Assembly (NCBI GenBank): GCA_030746455.1 | Contig: JASLMQ010000675.1 | Coordinates: forward strand, 1 to 12,999 | Direction of reading: 5' to 3' | Origin: Candidatus Latescibacterota bacterium | GTDB taxonomy: Bacteria; Latescibacterota; UBA2968; GCA-2709665 | Length of the DNA: 12,999 nt | Shown here: in pieces, positions 1 to 6,942 of the stretch | Position numbering within the stretch: the stretch's first letter is position 1 | Layout of the letters: each line of letters starts with the position of its first letter | Position numbers and translations under genes: made by a program | Notes under the pieces: generated by a model | What the model was told of the DNA's origin: nothing | Databases searched by the model: none | What the model saw: the letters and a program-made list of their open reading frames with translations, nothing else

Positions 1-128
1 GCTCCTGATCCCTTTCGCGTTTTTCGCGTATGGAGCCTGCCCCGAGTAGTCCCCCGGGAGCTACAGCTGGTCCCAAGTTGCATCAGAGCGAAGGGGACGT
101 ACCGAGGGGTAGTTGCGCTCTTGACCCA

Positions 129-2642
129 TCACGGCGAAGCCCTCTTGAGTATGGGCTTCCCCCTTCGGCTCACCTGGAACCCGTACCGGATGTCTCCCAC
201 CCTGATGCAGAACCCGTCCGCACTCCTGTCGACCCTGGCCTTCGCGCGCCGGTCCACGAAGGCCATCACCAGCACATCTTCCATAGAAGAAACGAGAATC
301 CTCTCTGACGACGTCTCGGAGTCAGGGACGAACCGCTTCAGACTTCCGGCAGCAAGGCCCGACGGCGCGAAGGGGACGGTCTCCTGGCTCAGCCGTGCGT
401 CATCCGGGTAGGCGGCCAGCACCTCGACCCGCCGCGACCCGGCCCCCAGCGTGGCCTTCGTCCTCTTGATGGTCTTGAGGTCAACCGGGTTGAGCTTCCA
501 GGACAGGGTCCCGCCGCCCGTCTCCGCCCCGACCCCCTCGGCGAAGTCGAGCACCAGCGGCTCTTTGCCAGGACACTGGAGATCGATGGAGGCGATGTCG
601 CACTTGACCGCTGTACGCGGCATCTGGATCGCGCCACCGAAGCCCAGCAGCGTCGTCGACTTGATGTGGAACGTCCTCGGCGTCTCGCGCGATTCGAGGC
701 TCTGCGAATCGCGTCCGAGCTCCCCGAAGAGCGCCGTGTCGTCGCATCGCTCCCGATGGCCGTCCAGCTCCACCTCGATGAACGGCGCACCCGTCGGATC
801 GTTGAACCCTCCCCAGGCGATCGCCACATCGTGCCAGCATCCGGGCACCACCGCCGCCTTCTCCGGCGGCACGCGGACCTGGACCACCGTGTAGCGCTGG
901 CTTTGCACCGCGAAGGTCAAACCCCGGTCCTTGAGGAACCCCAGGCTGAAGTTGTTGACCTGCGGCCCCATCAGCTTGCCCACGCCGAGACCGGTGTTGA
1001 ACAGCACCTGGAGCCGCGTGGGATCGATCGAGTCGTTCAGCCGCATGCGCATCGACAGCCGGCCCGAGTCCGGGCTGAAATGCGGACGGCGAGCGTACTG
1101 CAGAGCACCCCGGCCGTTTGTCCGAACGTATCCCGTCTCACCGTCCACGCCTGTCCTGATTCCGCGTGGTCGGCGTCTGAGGGCCACAACCAGGACGGGT
1201 CTCTCTCCGCGTAACAGCCAGTACTCATGGTCCAGGCGCACCGACTGCACCTCGAGTCGGTCGTAGGCACGCTTCGATTCAAGGCGCCCCAACCGCGCGA
1301 CGACCTCGTTCTGTCCCCCGACGCACGGAAGACTGCCGCAAGATACCGGCTGTGCCTCCTCCGCCGAGATTGCCCTCAGAACCGGCTTGCCTTCCCATTG
1401 GACGTGGAGATCGCTGAAACCGTGGGCGCCGCCACCATGGTAGCCGCTCACGCACGCGATGACGGCATCCGTGTCCCATCGGGTCCGAAGGAGGGCGGTC
1501 TCCCCGTAGTGCGCCCGCGTGAACTCCCGCGACAGCGGCAGCGAGATGCGGCGACGGCGCGGCTTGAGACTCGGGTCGTAATAGCAATACGCGTAGGGTC
1601 CGTAGGCGATCATGCACTCCGCCGACGATCCCTTCACCCCCGCGCCGAACCGATAGAGACGGCCCAGCCTGGGATCGCTCAGCGCCGTGTCGCGCAGCTG
1701 GCGGTCGCCCGCCTCCTGGGCAAGCCTCAGCAACACGGGCGAGCATGCGTCCAGCTGGGTGCACTGAATGATATTCGCGTTCGCCGGATAGTAGAGCCGA
1801 TCCTCGATCCGGCCGGGCGCCGCCAGATGGTGTCGGAACCAGATGAGCGGCCTCGAGAGACGGTTGGGGTAGGCCCTGTAGAGGTCGATACCGGTCACGT
1901 TCCGCAGCGCGTCGGCGAATTGCAGCATCCACAGGTTCTCCCACGGCCAGAACGAGGGGCCGTCTCCCGGCTCGCCGTCCCTTCCGCACCCGTGGGGCAT
2001 GATGCCGCTTTGAAACCGATCGATCACGGCCTCGACCCAGGCGGACGCCTCCGGGCACTTGCCCAGGAGGTACAGCGCCGCAACCCCGAAGTGACCGTTG
2101 TCCACCACGGCGTGGTGCCGCCCGTCCTTCGAGTGCCTCTGCGCGTCCACGTCCGGCCACCAGCGGGTCATCAGCTTGAGCAGGCAGGCCGTCACTTCAT
2201 CGATCTGGCCCTGCGTCAGGCGGTCCCAGAGCAGATCAAGCCCCAACGCGAACGCCTGCATGTACCGGTTAGCCGTGTAGAAGTGCTGCTCGACCCGGTC
2301 GCTGTGCTCCCATCGGGACGCCGCCAGCAGCCACGACCGCGCCAGTTTGAACCACCGCTCGTCTCCAGTCACGCGCCAGGCGAAGGCATAGTGCTCGATT
2401 AGAGCCGTCGCCTGCATTCCAACGTAGAACGTGATGTAGAGCTGGTGGAAAGGGTGGGGACTGTCGAATCGCTCGGGAATCCGTCGCCACGGGCGAACCG
2501 AGGCGTAGGTCTCACAGTCGGCCACCATGTTCCTGATGATCCGTCGGCGGACCGGGTCCTTCGGAGGTGCGAACGCATACTCCGGATCATCGGCCGGATG
2601 GTAGAGCCTCGGATGCCCTTCTCGAATTGCGCTGATCGCCAT
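129..2642 (-). CDS. Heparinase II/III-like polysaccharide lyase family protein with LamG-like insert
   Basis: Large protein of 837 residues. The N-terminal half (about 50-350) is alpha-helical and rich in Trp and aromatic residues, typical of the alpha/alpha toroid of heparinase II/III and alginate-lyase-type enzymes. Segments such as HHAVVDNGHFG (near 176) and GEPGDGPSFWPWENLW (near 223) look like the substrate-cleft side of that fold. A beta region follows with GYHGGGAHGFSDLHVQWEG (near 400), matching the start of the heparinase II/III C-terminal beta-sandwich. Residues about 515-715 look like a concanavalin A/LamG-like sheet inserted before the last strands. By family, such proteins cleave uronic-acid polysaccharides by beta-elimination; the substrate here is unknown. 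I chose ATG 2642 over an in-frame GTG at 2648 because the Shine-Dalgarno AGGGTGAG lies about 5 bases before the ATG and would overlap the GTG. No signal peptide is visible, which is odd for this family. It lies 66 bp downstream of the transglutaminase-like gene on the same strand, probably co-transcribed. Fold call fairly sure; enzyme activity not. Confidence 0.72.
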   Translation of the reverse strand: MAISAIREGHPRLYHPADDPEYAFAPPKDPVRRRIIRNMVADCETYASVRPWRRIPERFDSPHPFHQLYITFYVGMQATALIEHYAFAWRVTGDERWFKLARSWLLAASRWEHSDRVEQHFYTANRYMQAFALGLDLLWDRLTQGQIDEVTACLLKLMTRWWPDVDAQRHSKDGRHHAVVDNGHFGVAALYLLGKCPEASAWVEAVIDRFQSGIMPHGCGRDGEPGDGPSFWPWENLWMLQFADALRNVTGIDLYRAYPNRLSRPLIWFRHHLAAPGRIEDRLYYPANANIIQCTQLDACSPVLLRLAQEAGDRQLRDTALSDPRLGRLYRFGAGVKGSSAECMIAYGPYAYCYYDPSLKPRRRRISLPLSREFTRAHYGETALLRTRWDTDAVIACVSGYHGGGAHGFSDLHVQWEGKPVLRAISAEEAQPVSCGSLPCVGGQNEVVARLGRLESKRAYDRLEVQSVRLDHEYWLLRGERPVLVVALRRRPRGIRTGVDGETGYVRTNGRGALQYARRPHFSPDSGRLSMRMRLNDSIDPTRLQVLFNTGLGVGKLMGPQVNNFSLGFLKDRGLTFAVQSQRYTVVQVRVPPEKAAVVPGCWHDVAIAWGGFNDPTGAPFIEVELDGHRERCDDTALFGELGRDSQSLESRETPRTFHIKSTTLLGFGGAIQMPRTAVKCDIASIDLQCPGKEPLVLDFAEGVGAETGGGTLSWKLNPVDLKTIKRTKATLGAGSRRVEVLAAYPDDARLSQETVPFAPSGLAAGSLKRFVPDSETSSERILVSSMEDVLVMAFVDRRAKARVDRSADGFCIRVGDIRYGFQVSRRGKPILKRASP

Positions 2643-2659
2643 AGTCACTCACCCTTGTC

Positions 2660-2697
2660 ATTGCTTCGGCGGCGCCCCTGGGCGCCGCCGAAGCAAT
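2660..2697. repeat. REP-like palindromic element, copy 1 (18-bp stem hairpin)
   Basis: A perfect inverted repeat: arms 2660-2677 and 2680-2697 are exact reverse complements, separated by 2 bases. It lies between the two minus-strand genes. Its flanks, TGTCATTGC on the left and GAAGCAATCT on the right, match those of the element at 3973-4012, so the two look like members of one dispersed palindromic family. No U-tract follows the stem on either strand, so it is not a canonical intrinsic terminator, although such a stem could slow or protect the transcript end of the upstream gene. Confidence 0.75.
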
Positions 2698-2708
2698 CTC
2701 GCTGACCT

Positions 2709-3860
2709 TCACTCTTTGCTCCGCCTCGCCTCCATCGCGTCCACGGTGATGCTGCCCGACGGACAGGTGATGGAGGCGATTGCCTCCGGGTCAATCACCT
2801 GGAGTTGGAACGTCGTTCGACTCTCCTCGCGCAGCCGCGAGACCAGGCGGATTCCCTTCAGCGGCACGAGCATGAGCTCATCCGGATCGTCGCCGACGCT
2901 GTGGTATGTCAACGCCACCCGACATCGCCCTGGGACCTTGATCGACCACGTGTGGTAGCCCGGTGGCGTGGACCCTCCCAGGTAGTGGCCGCCTGAATAG
3001 GCCGACCCATTGAGCGCCTGCATGATCACATCCCTCGAGCCGCCGTCCACCTCCCCGATCGAAAGATGGTCGCGCTCCCTGAGGTCTGCCTCCACCGGGT
3101 AGGACACGGGATCCCGCGCCCCGTAGGCGATCGGGAAGGTCTCATTCAGGTACTTCGTGTACAGCTCCAGGATGGATGTCCCATACACATCCTTCAGGTA
3201 GTCGGCCTCGGCCGGCACAACGCCGAAGTCCCTCACGGCATCGTCATACGTCCCCGTCCAGGGCCTTTCGACCACCTTGAGAGGCGTCCATCGCTCGGGC
3301 TCCAGAACCATCTCGTGGAAGGAGGCCACCTTACCCTTGCCGTCGTATTGCTCGCCCGAGTAGTAGAGCAAACCGAACGTCGGATCGAACAGGTGCCACG
3401 CGCCATCGTAGTGCACCTCGCTGATCGCGTGACTGCCCATCAGAGGCCGCAGATAGAAGGCGCCGATGTAGCGCGCAGGAAGACCTAGCCGTCGGCACAG
3501 GACCCGGAAGACGTGCGACATTCCCCCGCATATGGCGTATCCCTCTCGGAGGATCTTCGTCGCGCTGCCGCTGTTGCCCTTCAGCTCCAGTTCGCTCGAG
3601 ACGAACCGAAGCACCTCGACACACACCGCTTCCTCGGACAGCCCTTCCCTCCCATCCGGGAAGATGCGATCCAGCACCTCGTCCAGGTAGGCCAGGTCTT
3701 CCCTGCCCGGCAGGTGAAGGTCGTCGTCGCCCGGCGACGTGCTGTGCGGGTTGGGCACGTAGGTCATCGAGTAGGCCGCCCCATCACCTCCCGCAGGGGT
3801 TCCTGTGAGGCCAAGGAGAAGTGTACACGCGGCAACGACAATCAGGTGTCTCGGGCCCAT
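2709..3860 (-). CDS. Secreted transglutaminase-like (cysteine protease fold) protein
   Basis: 383 residues. An N-terminal signal peptide is clear: hydrophobic core VVAACTLLLGLTG after a basic start, with a likely cut near residues 20-28. The central region carries the transglutaminase-like core: Cys111 in REGYAICGGMSHVFRVLCRR, His144 in GSHAISEVHYDGAWHLFDPT, and Asp159 in the same motif, giving a complete Cys-His-Asp triad in family order and spacing. Residues about 265-375 are beta-rich and unassigned, perhaps a sandwich domain. Family members act as proteases or crosslinking enzymes on extracytoplasmic proteins or peptides; the substrate is unknown. It starts at ATG 3860, with a weak GAGAGGG Shine-Dalgarno about 7 bases upstream, and a good promoter lies at 3919-3948. 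It probably leads a two-gene unit with the heparinase-like gene. Fold sure, role unknown. Confidence 0.82.
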   Translation of the reverse strand: MGPRHLIVVAACTLLLGLTGTPAGGDGAAYSMTYVPNPHSTSPGDDDLHLPGREDLAYLDEVLDRIFPDGREGLSEEAVCVEVLRFVSSELELKGNSGSATKILREGYAICGGMSHVFRVLCRRLGLPARYIGAFYLRPLMGSHAISEVHYDGAWHLFDPTFGLLYYSGEQYDGKGKVASFHEMVLEPERWTPLKVVERPWTGTYDDAVRDFGVVPAEADYLKDVYGTSILELYTKYLNETFPIAYGARDPVSYPVEADLRERDHLSIGEVDGGSRDVIMQALNGSAYSGGHYLGGSTPPGYHTWSIKVPGRCRVALTYHSVGDDPDELMLVPLKGIRLVSRLREESRTTFQLQVIDPEAIASITCPSGSITVDAMEARRSKE

Positions 3861-3918
3861 CGGTTTGCCCTCTCGGTGTTGGCTTGCAGGGACTCGCTCA
3901 TCATCCCCTGATTCTCGT

Positions 3919-3948
3919 ATGGTAGGGCCACCCCCGCCAAGGTGTCAA
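3919..3948 (-). promoter_or_regulatory. Sigma70-like promoter for the transglutaminase-like gene
   Basis: On the minus strand, TTGACA (3943-3948) is followed after 18 bases by TACCAT (3919-3924), about 59 bases before the start codon at 3860. The -35 box is a perfect match; the -10 box keeps TA at the start and T at the end. The spacing and position fit a primary-sigma promoter reading leftwards. Its -35 sits in the context CTTGACAC, shared with the other two promoters in the window. Confidence 0.55.
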
Positions 3949-3972
3949 GGGGTTTCAGGCCCCATCGCAACA

Positions 3973-4012
3973 GTCATTGCGAGGAGCCCCGCAGGGGCGA
4001 CGAAGCAATCTT
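3973..4012. repeat. REP-like palindromic element, copy 2
   Basis: Outer arms ATTGC (3976-3980) and GCAAT (4005-4009) and inner arms GCCCC (3986-3990) and GGGGC (3994-3998) around a 3-base loop form an interrupted hairpin. The motif GTCATTGCGAGGAGC...GCGACGAAGCAATCT is, from memory, a widespread intergenic palindromic repeat in diverse bacterial genomes. It shares its ends with the hairpin at 2660-2697. Such elements are usually copied by REP-associated tyrosine transposases (RAYTs); none is seen in this window. Confidence 0.72.
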
Positions 4013-4113
4013 GGGCGTCCTCGCCGCTGGCCACTCGCCACGCCGGCGACGCAACAACCCCACACCCTTCGCAATCGCGCCACGCCACTGCCCCCCCCAA
4101 TTGGCAGATCCGC

Positions 4114-4142
4114 TTGACACATGTCCCCCCCACCGGTAACTT
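4114..4142 (+). promoter_or_regulatory. Sigma70-like promoter for pyrC-carA
   Basis: TTGACA (4114-4119), then a 17-base spacer, then TAACTT (4137-4142). The -35 box is perfect and the spacing optimal; the -10 box keeps TA at the start and T at the end. The predicted transcript start falls near 4147-4150 (CCCG), about 60 bases before the pyrC start codon. It is the only convincing promoter upstream of pyrC. Confidence 0.55.
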
Positions 4143-4145
4143 ACA

Positions 4146-4165
4146 ACCCGGCCGAACGGCCGGGT
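4146..4165 (+). promoter_or_regulatory. Leader hairpin at the predicted pyrC transcript start
   Basis: A perfect inverted repeat, ACCCGGCCG / AA / CGGCCGGGT, begins almost exactly at the predicted +1. Further down the leader the pyrC Shine-Dalgarno GGAGG (4193-4197) can pair with the adjacent CCTCC (4199-4203) as a small GGAG/CTCC stem. Both are compatible with leader-based control of a pyrimidine gene, but nothing here proves it; in a GC-rich leader they may also be chance. Confidence 0.35.
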
Positions 4166-4209
4166 ACCACCACCTTCCCGCCGCACCGTCACGGAGGCCC
4201 TCCTCCCCA

Positions 4210-5502
4210 ATGTCGGACCCCTCACCACTGCTAATCAAGAACGGACGCATTGTCGACCCGGCCAGCGGCCTGGACGCCGTGGGCGACCTGCTCATCCGCG
4301 ATGGCCGAATCGACGGCGTCGGTGGCCGGATCGATCCGCCCGAGAGGGCGGAATCCGTCGATGCCACCGACAGGCTCGTCGTCCCGGGCCTCATCGACAT
4401 GCACGTCCACCTGAGGGACCCCGGCTTCCCCGAGAAGGAAACCGTCGAGACCGGTTGCAGATCCGCGGCCGCCGGGGGCTTCACCGCCGTCGCGTGTATG
4501 CCCAACACCGATCCTCTGACCGACACCCCCGAGGTCGTCCGGGAGATACTCGCCAAGGCCGAATCCGCAGACGCACGCGTCTATCCCGTCGCCTGCATCA
4601 GCGCCGACATGCAGGGCAGCCGGCTCACCGACACCGATGCGCTCCTGGACGCCGGAGCCGTGGGATTCTCCGACGACGGGCTTCCCGTTGAGTCCGATGC
4701 CCTGATGCGGGAGCTGTTCCTCCGCTCCCAGACGCGGGGCTTTCCAGTCTGCCCGCACACCGAGCTCATGGACATGACCCGGGGTGGCCACATGCACGAG
4801 GGATCGGTCTCCGCCAGCCTGGGAATCAAGGGGATGCCCGCCGAGGGCGAGGCCGCCATGGTGGAGAGAGACATCGAGCTCCTCGAAGAGGTGGGTGGAC
4901 ACCTCCACGTCCTTCACATCAGCGTGAGACGGGCCATCGACCTGGTGCGGAAGGCCAAGGCGCGGGGGCTCTCGGTCACCTCCGAAGCGGGCCCGCACCA
5001 CTTCACGCTCATCGACGAAGACGTGCTCACGCTGGGTACCGCGGGCAAGATGAGCCCTCCGCTGCGTTCCGCGGACGACCGTGAGGCCGTGCTCGAGGGC
5101 CTGGCCGACGGTACCATCGATGCCATCGCCTCGGACCACGCCCCTCACACCCCCACGGAGAAGCTCCGCGCCTTCCCCGAGGCGCCCAACGGCATCATCG
5201 GCCTCGAGACCGTCGTCGGGCTGACGGTCACACGCCTGGTTGAGCCCGACGTTCTCACGATTGGGGAGGCCATCGCCAAACTCACGATAGAGCCTGCCCG
5301 CATCCTCGGCATAGAGGGCGGCGTCCTGTCGCAGGGGGCCCGAGCCGACGTGACGGTGATCGATCCAATGATGAGCTGGCCCGTCGATGCGCAGGAGTTC
5401 CAGTCGAAGTCCAGAAACTCCCCCTTCCACGGCTGGACCCTCCGCGGCCGAGCCATCCTCACCGTTCTGGACGGGCGCATCACCCATCGGCTACCTGCCT
5501 GA
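4210..5502 (+). CDS. pyrC: Dihydroorotase, class I
   Basis: Catalyses reversible cyclisation of N-carbamoyl-L-aspartate to dihydroorotate, the third step of de novo pyrimidine synthesis, in the cytoplasm. At 430 residues it has the length of class I (Bacillus-type) enzymes rather than the shorter E. coli PyrC. Visible motifs: HVHLRDPG with metal ligands His65 and His67, MPNT (97-100), FSDDG (bridging Asp near 155-156), CPHTE (His183), LHVLHIS (His236), AGPHH, and SDHAPH with catalytic Asp309. The early and late strands (NGRIVDP; GARADVTVIDP) form the usual amidohydrolase side domain. ATG 4210 gives a normal N-terminus; the Shine-Dalgarno GGAGG (4193-4197) lies about 12 bases upstream, rather far. 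carA follows after 102 bases. pyrB, the usual immediate upstream partner of class I pyrC, is absent. All catalytic residues are present, so it should be active. Confidence 0.95.
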   Translation: MSDPSPLLIKNGRIVDPASGLDAVGDLLIRDGRIDGVGGRIDPPERAESVDATDRLVVPGLIDMHVHLRDPGFPEKETVETGCRSAAAGGFTAVACMPNTDPLTDTPEVVREILAKAESADARVYPVACISADMQGSRLTDTDALLDAGAVGFSDDGLPVESDALMRELFLRSQTRGFPVCPHTELMDMTRGGHMHEGSVSASLGIKGMPAEGEAAMVERDIELLEEVGGHLHVLHISVRRAIDLVRKAKARGLSVTSEAGPHHFTLIDEDVLTLGTAGKMSPPLRSADDREAVLEGLADGTIDAIASDHAPHTPTEKLRAFPEAPNGIIGLETVVGLTVTRLVEPDVLTIGEAIAKLTIEPARILGIEGGVLSQGARADVTVIDPMMSWPVDAQEFQSKSRNSPFHGWTLRGRAILTVLDGRITHRLPA

Positions 5503-5604
5503 AGCCGTCGGTCTGCACAGGTCGGACCGTTCCGATCCATGGGTCATCGTGGTCTGCCCCGGCATCGGGCCCTGCATACCATACGATAGGAGAACCATAG
5601 GACG

Positions 5605-6723
5605 ATGAAGGCTCTGCTCGCACTGGAAGACGGTACCGTCTACGAAGGACGGTCCTTCGGCGCGCCTGGAGAGCGCAGCGGAGAGGCCGTCTTCAACACG
5701 AGCATGACCGGCTACCAGGAGATCCTCACCGATCCCTCGTACAAGGGCCAGATCGTCGCGATGACCTATCCCCTGATCGGGAACTACGGGATCAATCCCG
5801 ATGACGTCGAGTCCAGTGGCCCGCAGGTCGAGGCCTTCGTCGTCAAGGAGTACTGCCATTTCCCCAGCAACTGGCGGTCGCGTGAACCCCTGGCGGACTA
5901 TCTCAAGCGCCACGACATCCCCGGTATCGAAGGCATCGACACGCGCGACCTGACCCGGCACATCCGAACCCAGGGCGCGATGAGGAGTGTTCTGTCCACC
6001 GAGGATCTGGACCCGGACAGCCTGGTGACCAAGGCCCAGGCATCTCCCGGACTCGTGGGCCGTGATCTCGTCAAAGAGGTCACCTGCCCAGAGCCCTACC
6101 GCTGGAGCGAAGGCCTGCACGACGTCCTCGAGGGCCGGACCGCAGAGCCGTCTCGTGAGACCCGGTTCAGGGTGGCCGCCTACGACTTCGGTATCAAACA
6201 GAACATCCTGCGGTACCTGGTGGACCGAGGCTGCGACGTCACGGTCTTCCCGGCCGACGCGCCGGCGGGGCAGCTCCTGGATACCGATCCCCACGGCATC
6301 TTCCTCTCCAATGGCCCCGGGGATCCCGAGCCGCTGACCTATGCGGTGGACAGTATCCGCACGCTGATACAGCAACTCCCCACCTTCGGGATCTGCCTGG
6401 GCCATCAGCTCCTCGGGCTCGCCCTGGGCGGACGGACCTACAAGCTCAAGTTCGGCCACCGGGGTGCGAACCAGCCCGTCAAGCAGATCGCCACGGGAAA
6501 GGTCGAGATCACGTCCCAGAACCACGGCTTCGCCGTCGACATCGAATCGCTCGACCAGGAGGCCGTGGAGCTGACCCACGTGAACCTCAACGACGGGACC
6601 CTCGAGGGCCTCCGGCACCGGGAGCTGCCACTCTTCTGCGTCCAGTACCACCCCGAGGCCAGTGCGGGCCCTCACGACGCCGAGTACCTCTTCGAGGAAT
6701 TCGCCGCCCTGATGTCACGCTGA
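5605..6723 (+). CDS. carA: Carbamoyl-phosphate synthase small subunit (glutaminase)
   Basis: Hydrolyses glutamine and passes ammonia to the large subunit CarB, which makes carbamoyl phosphate for pyrimidine and arginine synthesis. 372 residues, the normal family length. The N-terminal CPSase small-chain domain (about 1-150) shows [33 protein letters not shown] and [15 protein letters not shown]. The C-terminal class I glutamine amidotransferase domain (about 188-370) shows [21 protein letters not shown], the nucleophile Cys264 in [20 protein letters not shown], and the His349/Glu351 pair in [11 protein letters not shown]. Starts at ATG 5605 with AGGAG at 5588-5592 about 12 bases upstream. Probably co-transcribed with pyrC. 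carB does not follow: the next 219 bases are non-coding and the following genes are unrelated, so the large subunit must lie elsewhere. Confidence 0.97.
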   Translation: MKALLALEDGTVYEGRSFGAPGERSGEAVFNTSMTGYQEILTDPSYKGQIVAMTYPLIGNYGINPDDVESSGPQVEAFVVKEYCHFPSNWRSREPLADYLKRHDIPGIEGIDTRDLTRHIRTQGAMRSVLSTEDLDPDSLVTKAQASPGLVGRDLVKEVTCPEPYRWSEGLHDVLEGRTAEPSRETRFRVAAYDFGIKQNILRYLVDRGCDVTVFPADAPAGQLLDTDPHGIFLSNGPGDPEPLTYAVDSIRTLIQQLPTFGICLGHQLLGLALGGRTYKLKFGHRGANQPVKQIATGKVEITSQNHGFAVDIESLDQEAVELTHVNLNDGTLEGLRHRELPLFCVQYHPEASAGPHDAEYLFEEFAALMSR

Positions 6724-6857
6724 ACGCCGCCACGAGCGCCCACTCTACCACCTGCCCGGGCCCTGGGCACCGACCCATCCAACAGGCTGCTCAGGCGAGG
6801 CCCTGGAACCCTCCTCCGGCCTCAAGCGTCTGCTATCCAGTGGACCGGCGAACCCCC

Positions 6858-6886
6858 TTGACACAAGATTCTGATTGTCGTATTCT
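6858..6886 (+). promoter_or_regulatory. Strong sigma70-like promoter for the 6943-11464 gene run
   Basis: TTGACA (6858-6863), a 17-base spacer, and TATTCT (6881-6886). The spacer and discriminator are clearly AT-richer than the surrounding GC-rich sequence. The predicted transcript start is near 6893, leaving a leader of about 50 bases before the start codon at 6943. It is the best promoter match in the window and lies between carA and an otherwise unrelated gene run. Confidence 0.65.
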
Positions 6887-6942
6887 ATCTCAAAGCGCCG
6901 GCATTAACTGGATTCCCAGCCGGGAGGAAGGGCTAGACAGCT

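Larger units (their letters stand above)
3861..4209. other. Divergent intergenic region, no gene
   Basis: 349 bases between the leftward transglutaminase-like gene and rightward pyrC. It holds outward-facing promoters at 3919-3948 (minus) and 4114-4142 (plus), a palindromic REP-like element at 3973-4012, and a leader hairpin at 4146-4165. The stretch 4013-4113 is C-rich, with short tandem-like GCCAC units, and shows nothing else recognisable. An open frame running into pyrC from 3805 crosses the palindromic element and both promoters and shows no protein-like character, so I do not count it as coding. Confidence 0.6.

Noticed and set aside
1..128. A gene or terminator at the left edge
   Set aside because: A short plus-strand frame overlaps the end of the heparinase-like gene antisense and has no family features; no stem with a U-tract was found. 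I see nothing supportable here.
1227..2402. Long open frame antisense to the heparinase-like gene
   Set aside because: Arg/Pro/Val-rich with no motif; an antisense echo of a GC-rich gene whose own frame has a clear family match.
2660..2697. Intrinsic terminator for the transglutaminase-like gene
   Set aside because: The stem is strong but no U-tract follows on the minus strand, and its ends match the repeat at 3973-4012, so a repeat is the better explanation.
3805..4209. Upstream extension of pyrC in the same frame
   Set aside because: It would run through a palindromic repeat and two promoters and does not resemble a protein; ATG 4210 gives the normal dihydroorotase N-terminus.
4231..5487. 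Long minus-strand open frame across pyrC
   Set aside because: Lies wholly opposite pyrC, which has full catalytic motifs; the antisense protein is Gly/Val/Asp-rich without any domain.
5577..5582. Separate promoter for carA (TACCAT, in a 10-mer also seen at the minus-strand promoter near 3915-3924)
   Set aside because: No acceptable -35 box at 16-19 bases upstream, and it lies too close to the ribosome-binding site.
5491..6675. Long minus-strand open frame across carA
   Set aside because: Shadow of carA; no motif and no sensible ribosome-binding site.
6753..6769. Terminator after carA (TGCCC/GGGCA stem)
   Set aside because: Only a 5-bp stem with no U-tract; common by chance at this GC content.
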